A stretch of DNA of 64,000 nt from Liolophura sinensis (Eukaryota > Mollusca > Polyplacophora > Chitonida > Chitonidae), in contig NC_088296.1 in the NCBI RefSeq assembly GCF_032854445.1, forward strand, positions 20,203,853-20,267,852. The letters are read 5' to 3'. The first letter of the stretch is position 1. The number at the start of each line of letters is the position of its first letter. A program made the translations under genes and the position numbers. The notes beneath the pieces were generated by a model that was not told the DNA's origin, did no database searches, and worked only from the letters and a program-made list of their open reading frames with translations. Of this stretch, positions 56,607 to 64,000 are shown piece by piece.

Positions 56607-56837
56607 CTAACCGAATGACAGGCCAGTATCGACTCGGTTTCTATGCGCCGCCATTAACGAGTTTGATAGCTCTTCCAAAACCGTTTTAAGTATTGGCTCA
56701 GACGTCATGTCCATCCATAGTCCATCTTGGATCTTATTTAAAATTTTGACGGTTTGACGGCTGAGTATGCTCTCAAAATAACCTTTTTCAATAACTATAT
56801 CAAAAGTATGGTCGTTGGAATTCTTAAAAACTTGCAT
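56607..56837 (-). CDS. Weak candidate coding exon, unrecognised
   Basis: A 76-codon minus-strand frame (MQVFKNSNDHTFDIVIEKGY... to ...SLMAAHRNRVDTGLSFG, stop) has balanced amino-acid use and lies in repeat-poor DNA. An AG lies about 14 nt before its ATG (tttccgttattaag), but the pyrimidine tract is poor and no clean donor is seen. I do not recognise a family. It may be chance. Confidence 0.2.
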   Translation of the reverse strand: MQVFKNSNDHTFDIVIEKGYFESILSRQTVKILNKIQDGLWMDMTSEPILKTVLEELSNSLMAAHRNRVDTGLSFG

Positions 56838-57480
56838 AATTCTTTTGGCTTAATAACGGAAACTTTGCCAGGTACATGTACCTGGAGATGTGGTCTGGGG
56901 ACCTCGTCCTTATCGTTTGTGGAGAGTAAAACAATTTTATACAATTCAAGCATAGATGCTATTCATTTACTTTTTGGTTGCCAGTGTTTTATTTTCAAGT
57001 AACAGGAGCAGGTGTCGATTCTCACTAGGATATGCACAACTCAATATTGACAATTCAACTAAAATGTATAATTTATATCTACGAAGGTTTAATTCGTGAC
57101 GTATTTGCTTTAAAAGAACACAAAATAGTTTCTGTTCATGCTAATGTAAGTACCCAAAACATTGTCGATGTCTTTCGTTGCCATCTTACTTGTTCGAATG
57201 CAGTATATGCATCCCTATGAGGTCTAATGGCGTGACAAATCCTAACTCATCATCCTGCTCTCTGGAACTACAAGTGCACACTCACATCAGTCACAGATAT
57301 AGGAGTATCAATGACACAGTAATTGTCCTGTAAACACATATTTCACTGGTACTACATGGAGGGTAAATACAATCAATGAATCTAGGTTTCAAACCCTGCA
57401 TTTCTGGTACGGTAACCAGATCGAACCATCTCTCACAGAAACTGACTGTCCGCATTCCGAATCAAGGCAACGCCAGCCGC

Positions 57481-57494
57481 TAGTCACGTGACTA
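57481..57494. promoter_or_regulatory. 14-bp palindromic E-box (CLEAR/M-box type)
   Basis: TAGTCACGTGACTA contains GTCACGTGAC, the form preferred by MITF/TFE-family bHLH-zip factors. It lies in repeat-poor sequence. Function is inferred from the motif alone. Confidence 0.35.
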
Positions 57495-59389
57495 GACATA
57501 GTTTTTCAGACCGTAGTTCCTGTCTGCGATATTGACAGACAGGGAGCAGACACCGGACGACACTTACCGGCATCACTTTCGTTGTCAATTTATATTGCTC
57601 AAACATTTTCTCCAGGTGAATGATTGATAGCCGCAGTGTGCTCTAACAGAAAAAAACATGTATACATGTATATCAGTTTCACTGAGTCGATTTTTTGGAG
57701 CTGTCTATTTTCAATGTTCTTTTCATAATGTCTGTATTCTTGTCATTTTCGGACGACCCAGACTAGAATTGTTTTGCCGATTTGATTTGCCTTTTTTTTT
57801 TGCCCTGCCTATTTTTAATGTCGTTTGCATGATGACCGTTCTTGCCGATCTTGATTTTATGTATAGACTTGACAGCTTCAGCATCGCTGTATTGGCACCG
57901 ATAACATTACAATCCATTCATACATTGCTTCCCTTTGTACAGTGGAACAAAACTATAGTGCTTTGAAAATACAGCCTTTCTATACATGTAGGTCAGTTAT
58001 AAAGAACTGTTCTTTTTCAGAGCGGGACTAGTGTTTTACACCATTCTCAAGTATACAAACTTTCCGAAAGTGTCAAAGAAAGAACATGTTTAAGCAAACA
58101 ATGCAGAGACCAGTATGTTGTCTCAGTGACGCCATGGTTACTTTCCCAATGGATACAAAATAACGTTGTCACCTGAAGGCATAATGGAACAGGTGTAAAT
58201 TGCAATTAACATCACTATATTTTTACCTAATACTGATAAACGACATTAGACAGTGGTACAAGCGCGCGTGGAAAGGAGGCTGTATTACATTGGTAAAACG
58301 CATGACTATTTGCCAACTATTGCACTGCTGTCGTTGTGCACGCGCTATATTCTTTTATATTAGACGACCACATGCTGAATGCATCAATTACACGGTGACA
58401 AAGCTGAACACTTACAGAATGTAATAGAGAGATTACAGTGCACTGTTGCCCCTGGATTGCCAGGCATATTCGACAAACGTCATGACATGAGGCATCAGCC
58501 AATCTTTCTCGGTGACCACAGGTTAGTCTGGGGCCTGTTTCAACCTTCTAAGGTCTGTTAATCAACCAGGCTACGACAAAAACTGCACCGTTTCACATGA
58601 TTAAAACTGTCTTACAATTGCTGGCTGTGAGACCCCTCATAGCCATGATAATTGTTAAATTTGCTTCAAAATATAAATAAATTACTGTGTATCATTCCTT
58701 CATTTTTGTTTTTAAAAAGTTTGCAAACAAAAGGCGATAACTCTCACAATAGACAGTCGAAGCGAAAATAACAACAACAGATGCTTTTCGATGGATTGTG
58801 CGCTTTAAAAAGATCATTTGTTGACAGAAGCGGATTTATCTCTATTTTTCACGAATCAATAAATAAGCTTTCAAAGATTGCACTGATAACACGTTTTCCT
58901 TCTAGCCACCTTCGGACGTGACTAAGCATTTTGGGCTATCTGCTGAAATCAAAGACAAAAAGCTTTAGTCGACAGCCAAATATTTTCTTTGTGAAACGGT
59001 CTGGACAAAATTGCTACTGGGCTGAGTTAGTTGTCCAAGCTTAGCCTTTAGACTATTTCTGAAACGGGATTAGTCGTGGCAGAATCATGGTTAGTGGGGC
59101 TGTTGAATAAAAATGGTAATATCCATTGGATATATGAACAGTTGTAATCAAAACCCAACAGAGAGAAGACCAGCATGGTACACGAATTGGATTCCTACTG
59201 AAATTACACGCTCAGAACATTATTTGCGCTATCTATTTAAATACTGTTCACTGCTTCTCTTTACACGACGACTTAGTCTCTTACTTTCTTAGTTCTACGG
59301 TTTGTGTTGAATGCTGTTACAGAAAACACGCTTACGATCAGTCGTCTGTAACGTCAGTCATGCTTGAAAATTGGTATGCCTATGTCTCG

Positions 59390-59436
59390 TCGTCATATGA
59401 CTGAAAATTGTTAAGAACGACGTTAAACCCCAAGTA
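59390..59436 (+). mobile_element. SINE-2 tail fragment
   Basis: Reads gtcatatgactgaaaattgt then aagaacgacgttaaacccca. Only the 3' tail is recognisable. Confidence 0.7.
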
Positions 59437-60364
59437 TCTATACATGTACACACATACTGTTCCCACTCCAAGATTCTATTTGTGGCCACTGCGCATAGCT
59501 CCCAGTGTCAGATGTCAGTAGCGTTGGACTTTTGCTTATTGAAGGTCATCTTGGAAAGGTTGTCTCTACGTTGTTGGCGGTATTAACTTTCAAATCCTTA
59601 AGCCTATGCCAGTGCATATCATTAACATCCAGGCTACAGACATAGTATAGCAACCATAATCAGATGAACATTACGGTTTAGTTTCCAAAACAATGTTCAA
59701 CTAAACAAGAATATAAAGTAAAGGGTTAAGAATTAAGTTTAATCAGTTTACAGGTCGTGTACCATGCTAGTTTATAAGTATTCGTTCATCAAAAATATGT
59801 GTTTTAGTTGCGTTTTGACCGTAACTGTTCAGTTATTGAATTTGGCTTATATATCCCGGATATACTGCTCCCAGCCTAGTCGCGTGAAATGTTAGAAATC
59901 CCTCATGAAAGTCTAACAAACAGTGTCCTTTTCCTGGAAACTTCATCTTGACTTGAACTGAAATAAATGAAACTTTTTACCTTAACCTTCATAGGGGAAT
60001 TTACATGTATTTGTGTAAAACAAGATGGGCATTTAAAATGTCGACACAAGTAATAGATCTATATATATACTGAATTGTTGAATTATTGAACAGACTACTC
60101 TGCACTTAACCGCTAAGTGTATTGTATTTAACCCTTGTATTTAATGACAAGGTCAGAGGTGCCCTGTGAGCAATCCGACACGAAAAATGTTTGCTCAAAA
60201 CCGGCATTGGACAGAAAATTTGTAGATTTTCTCCGCTGTGACTGTCCGTAGAGGCCTTGGCGACAAACGCAGTCAATGACACTGTACACCTGTTAGTGCA
60301 GTGTGACGTTGATTGAAGACCACTTGTTTCCATCAATATGGAGTTCAGGTCTGTAACTCACACG

Positions 60365-60512
60365 ATTTGGAAAGTTCTTCCGTAAATTGCCAAAGGCACG
60401 TGGTTTTACCTGTGCAATTTGGTCTATTGCACCTGTGAAGCTAATGGCCATAGCATACGTGAAAAATTCTTGAGTATGACGTTAAAAATCAATCAATCTA
60501 TCAATAAATCAA
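60365..60512 (+). mobile_element. Diverged SINE with SINE-1-like 3' end
   Basis: Ends gtgaaaaattcttgagtatg then acgttaaaaatcaatcaatc, close to the SINE-1 tail, but the upstream part (cgtggttttacctgtgcaat) is different. Confidence 0.55.
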
Positions 60513-60579
60513 ACATGTAGGTCCGTACCACGAAGGTATGAGAAAGTCCTTCAGTAAATTGTCAAAAGTGGCGTTTTTA

Positions 60580-60828
60580 CACTTAAGATATTAAACTGTT
60601 AATTTTAACAGGAAGACTGATGCTGGGTGATGCTAGAATGTATTCTGTTATCGCAGCAGATTGTTCTGTTAAATATAACACATATTTTCTATTAGTTCAA
60701 CACAAAAATTCTATTAGACTAACATACTATTGTGTTGAATAGGAGAGTATTAAGTCACAATAGCAGAATACATTCTAGCATCACTCAGGCAAGTTTCTGT
60801 TGAAATTAACAGATGAATTTTTTGCGTG
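60580..60828. mobile_element. MITE of the same family, copy 2
   Basis: Shares ctgttaattttaacag, gatgctagaatgtattctgt and its inverted partner acagaatacattctagcatc-type segment near 60765, and ends tgaattttttgcgtg before TA. The left terminus has diverged (cacttaagatatt). Confidence 0.82.
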
Positions 60829-61729
60829 TACCTGGGTCCTTTTGCTTGAGCATGACGTTTAACAACAATCAGTTAATCAGTCAATCAACCAATCAAACGT
60901 GAAATCCTCGTAAACTAATTTAAACATTTAACATGCCGATTCCCAGAACAACCTTTCACACAAGTTAAACCTCAGCTTGGTAAAATCCTACTTTACAATA
61001 AACAGGAAACTGATTCATAGTCATTTTAGTTCACGTGTGCGCTATACAACCAGTTTTGTTGGAACACGAAAACCAATGTCTTGGAGTAACGGTTTGTGCT
61101 CTCTACAAATTGTTCAAGGCGTCACAGACTCTGCGTCAATCCAGGTTTCATAGAATAGCGATGTACACTACACCGGGCGATCAATACACTCGTACACCAA
61201 GCGATCAATACACTCGTACCCAGGCTTATACACCACAATGGCTATCACGAAGGCTGCATGGATGATTTGGCACTTCTTCGGGTTTGGTGGCCCGCCAAGA
61301 TCACGGATATGTACGACCTGATAATGAATCATCGGGCTTTGGAGGTGGAATAAACAACGGAAACGGTTTATTCTGCTAGTTGGTTGACCTAGAGAAGTAC
61401 AGCCAGGAAGCTTCTTTAATGGCTGCGATGGAATCCGTGAAATTGCGATAAGTAGATTAGTTACAAACTTTGTTGCCTTGCAATGGCCTTTGGCCCTCTT
61501 TCGTCTGTCCATTCCCCCTACTAGAAAATCTACTATATGTGCCCGAAACTGACACATCCATCATCGACGGAGACAAATCAGTGGAAGTTGTATTCGAACT
61601 TGTTACTCCTATATCCATCAGCCTTGAGCCGCGAAACAAATGCACGCTACTCAGCCCCATATGCATTTTGAGAACAACATACCACTCTAGATTTTTCAAT
61701 TGATTTTTTCCTGTTACTTAGGTTAATGA

Positions 61730-61930
61730 TCGTTATTTCGGTTAACGTGTTGCCCTCGCCAAGAAAGGATCATTGAGGTTACAGGTTCGAATCCAGCCGT
61801 TGTTAGTTTGACTGTGGTTTTGTAAATCAGGAGGTTTTCCATTTACCTGGCGGTCAATTGGTCATCTTCTTCAACAAATTGAGTACGAGGTCTAATGCAA
61901 AGCGAACAACTAAACAAAATAAACAAATGA
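61730..61930 (+). mobile_element. SINE-like element with a perfect Pol III B box
   Basis: GGTTCGAATCC at 61784-61794 is an exact B box. An A-box-like cggttaacgtgttgcc lies about 45 nt upstream. The segment continues to ggaggttttccatttacc and an AAAC/AAAT-rich end. No tRNA cloverleaf closes, so it is a tRNA-derived repeat rather than a gene. Confidence 0.6.
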
Positions 61931-62297
61931 AATAACTTTTTACCACAAGTCTAAATTTATCTGTATCACAAAAAGTTTAACTCCTTAATTATTGACATGC
62001 AAATAGCACTGACTGTAGTCTAGCAGTACGTTTTGCAGTATTCGTGCGGCGGCGGTAGTTTGAAGCCTTTATGCACGTATAAGTCAAGCAGCTTAATCCA
62101 GTTCAAATAAACCAGTATCTTCAACATGTACGTACACGTTGGAACGTATTTACACAAGGTGACGTTGGTTGCTGCCGGATGAATCAACGACAAGTGAAAC
62201 AGTATAGATGATTAAACACGGAATATGATTACATAAGGGAGCTCATATGTATACTGTCTCCACTGTTGATAAAAAAGATGGCCTCTGTTGAAACCAT

Positions 62298-62565
62298 TTC
62301 GGTGGGCTAATGGCTTGAGCATGTGGGCGATCTGGGATCAAACCCACTTCTGGTAATACCAATGGAACTTAGTGCTGCCTCGCTCGGCAATCACAGAGAC
62401 ATACAGCATAAGGTAACATGACTTTTGGTCCCGGCAGCACTATGAAGGCATGGACTGGCCTTGTCACAAGAAAACGCAGTATATGTCCACACAGTTATTG
62501 ACTCTCCGTTGTCACATGACTGAAAAATTGCTAAGTACGATGTAAAAACCCAAGCATACATACGT
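62298..62565 (+). mobile_element. SINE-4: different tRNA-like head on the SINE-2 tail
   Basis: A tRNA-like head, cggtgggctaatggcttgag with B box gggatcaaaccca, is followed by an unrelated body and then cacatgactgaaaaattgct and aagtacgatgtaaaaaccc, the tail of SINE-2. Confidence 0.65.
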
Positions 62566-62816
62566 TGACTTCTTACATAAAGGAAACGACATATCCAGTT
62601 GAAACTGTCAAGTATGCGTGATCAGCTGAAGGGAGGCTACTCCTCTTGGCTCGCGCGGACAGAGATCAGAGGTTAAGTAAGATCGATGACATGTCGGCTT
62701 ATAAGGCGACCTCAGCCACTTCTCTGCGCATTGCTCAACTCGCAGATGCATATTTAATGACATGCCTGTCAGAGTGGATAAGAAACTCGCCAAATAAAGC
62801 CTAATGGCGGTGAAAA

Positions 62817-62949
62817 GGTGGAGGAAGCAAATGGTGGTATTTGTCGATGGAAACCTTGCATTACCAGGGAGTCATGGATAAAGCCAGTGACTTGCACACA
62901 TCTCAAAGGGATATAAGCATAAATTTCTCTCTATAGAGAGATTATTTCT

Positions 62950-63040
<91 letters not shown>

Positions 63041-63199
63041 AATAATAAACACGATATAACCTTTCTATATATAATCTCTCTAAAGAGAGAAATTTATGCT
63101 TATATCCCTTTGAGATGTGTGCAAGTCACTGGCTTTATCCATGACTCCTTGGCAATGCAAGGTTTCCAGCGACAAATACCACCATTTGCTTCCTCCACC
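62817..63199. mobile_element. Fold-back element: 130-bp inverted arms around an (AT)n core
   Basis: The left arm (62817-62948) from ggtggaggaagcaaatggtg to ctctctatagagagatta is the reverse complement of the right arm (63066-63199) from taatctctctaaagagagaa to atttgcttcctccacc, with few mismatches. Between them lie an 85-bp (TA)n run and a short AT-rich spacer. No coding capacity. Confidence 0.92.
62952..63036. repeat. (TA)n microsatellite, 85 bp
   Basis: An uninterrupted alternating TA run forming the centre of the fold-back element. Its length is likely to vary between individuals and to be hard to assemble. Confidence 0.97.
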
Positions 63200-63814
63200 A
63201 TTACTTCCTCCACCTAGGTGGCTGCAAGTAGGTAGGTTAAATTTCAGTCATATTTTAATTTTTATTCGGAAGTTAATAATCAACCTTTATAGGCGATCAG
63301 TTGTGTTTGATAATCAGTCAATAGCGAAATAATGAAAGTTATCATTCCCATAAAACTATATCATTGCCCTGCTTTCACTTCTGGGCATTATATACACGAT
63401 CCGGGTTCGTGGGTCACACATGCCCACCGTGTGATGTCGCAAACCGGGATAACCGCCGTATCCAGCTTCTTAACAGACAAAAGACAGTCACCGTTTTGGG
63501 AACTTGGAATCAGTGGACAGGTTGAGGTTGATGAAATATGTGGTTATTTTCTCTTTGGGATGATCGGCAATTCGGGATTTATCTGTCTGGCGGTCTAGGA
63601 CCATAGGCAGTGTAAAAGAGAAAAAGGACAGGCCGGGAGGTTGGTAATCGACTGTTTTCCGACACTTTACGATGCATCATTCTCTATGGGTGAACGGGAG
63701 CAATTCATGACTACGTCAGCTCCGCTCCAAACGTCATCCAGGACTAGCAGTAAGGGGCAATACAGATGTGTAAATTCAAAATTAAGCAATTGATCAACAA
63801 ACTTAATTATAAGC

Positions 63815-64000
63815 TAAAGGAGGGGAGAGTGGGGTCGCATATCAGCACGGCACAATGTCCCACGACACTCCCTCCAATGCGGTCGCTGTGAGTTCAAGTC
63901 CAGCTCATGCAGACTCCCTCCAAAGCCGCACATGGGAAGGTCTGGCATCAACCTACGGATGGTCGTGAGTTTCCCCGGGCTCTGCCCGGTTTCCTCTCAC
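63815..64000 (+). mobile_element. SINE-1 running off the window end
   Basis: Head with cagcacggcacaatgtccc, B box gagttcaagtcc, body to tgcccggtttcctctcac at the last base. Confidence 0.87.

Larger units (their letters stand above)
54360..60360. other. Long, mostly repeat-poor stretch downstream of the gene
   Basis: No gene could be established. GC-richer parts at about 55080-55700 and 56300-56780 hold the kappaB-like palindrome and the minus-strand exon candidate. Old dispersed traces (the cactgtcgtcgctgctctgg-type segment at about 54597, 41045, 44805 and 58315) indicate a further diverged repeat family. Confidence 0.5.

Noticed and set aside
61035-61265. Frame with DQYTRTPSDQYTRTQ
   Set aside because: A two-copy 20-bp tandem repeat produces the pattern; no support for coding.
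63332-63598. 88-codon plus-strand frame near the window end
   Set aside because: No domain, signal peptide or splice support. It could be an exon fragment but nothing in the sequence favours that over chance.

Overview
This window is animal nuclear DNA: AT-rich, almost entirely non-coding, and packed with short interspersed repeats. It has spliced exons with GT-AG introns, a canonical polyadenylation signal, tRNA-headed SINEs with AAAT tails, MITEs, minisatellites and a decayed Tc1/mariner transposase. The dominant SINE, whose 3' end reads GTGAAATATTCTTGAGTACG and then an AAAT tail, is of a kind I associate with molluscs and other lophotrochozoans. My best guess is a marine mollusc. There is no rRNA, CRISPR array, prokaryotic operon or credible functional tRNA.

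The one gene I can reconstruct fully lies on the plus strand at 41499-53048. It has eight coding exons in perfect phase that sum to 1263 nt (420 residues plus stop). Exon 1 is 13 nt, sits just after a TATA-like box, and is separated by a 5.9 kb intron from exon 2. Together they encode a signal peptide and a short acidic propeptide ending in Lys-Arg. Three almost identical 127-residue units follow, joined by Lys-Arg and each carrying four cysteines. The layout is that of a secreted precursor cut into three copies of one small Gln-initiated protein. I do not recognise the family, and it is the best candidate for an undescribed system here. Directly before exon 2 are six 88-bp tandem units, each ending in a polypyrimidine-AG splice acceptor.

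Layout. 1-2900: scattered SINEs and a Tc1-like transposase relic. 2900-24100: a degenerate array of large related repeats. I call the recurring modules R1, R2, R2b and R3, arranged as copies at about 2.9-9.6 kb, 10.1-14.0 kb and 15.1-19.0 kb, with partial copies at 21-22 and 22.7-23.8 kb. 24300-24600: a 60-bp satellite. 24600-28800: mostly unique sequence with SINEs and a MITE. 29400-35700: the same repeat families inverted, including a direct 1.8 kb duplication. 36290-36880: a 24-25 bp minisatellite. 39640-43110: an inverted duplication flanking the promoter and exon 1 of the gene. 46839-53148: the rest of the gene. 53150-60360: the longest relatively repeat-poor stretch, with palindromic motifs resembling kappaB and E-box/CLEAR sites and one weak minus-strand exon candidate. 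60360-64000: a MITE, SINEs and a large fold-back element around an (AT)n core.

An unexpected theme is that the R1, R2 and R3 modules repeatedly carry 14-bp X-box-like (RFX-type) inverted motifs such as GTAGCCATAGCAAC and GTAACCATGGAAAC. All family and function statements rest on reading the sequence by eye. Repeat boundaries are approximate, usually within 10-30 bp, unless a target-site duplication is quoted.
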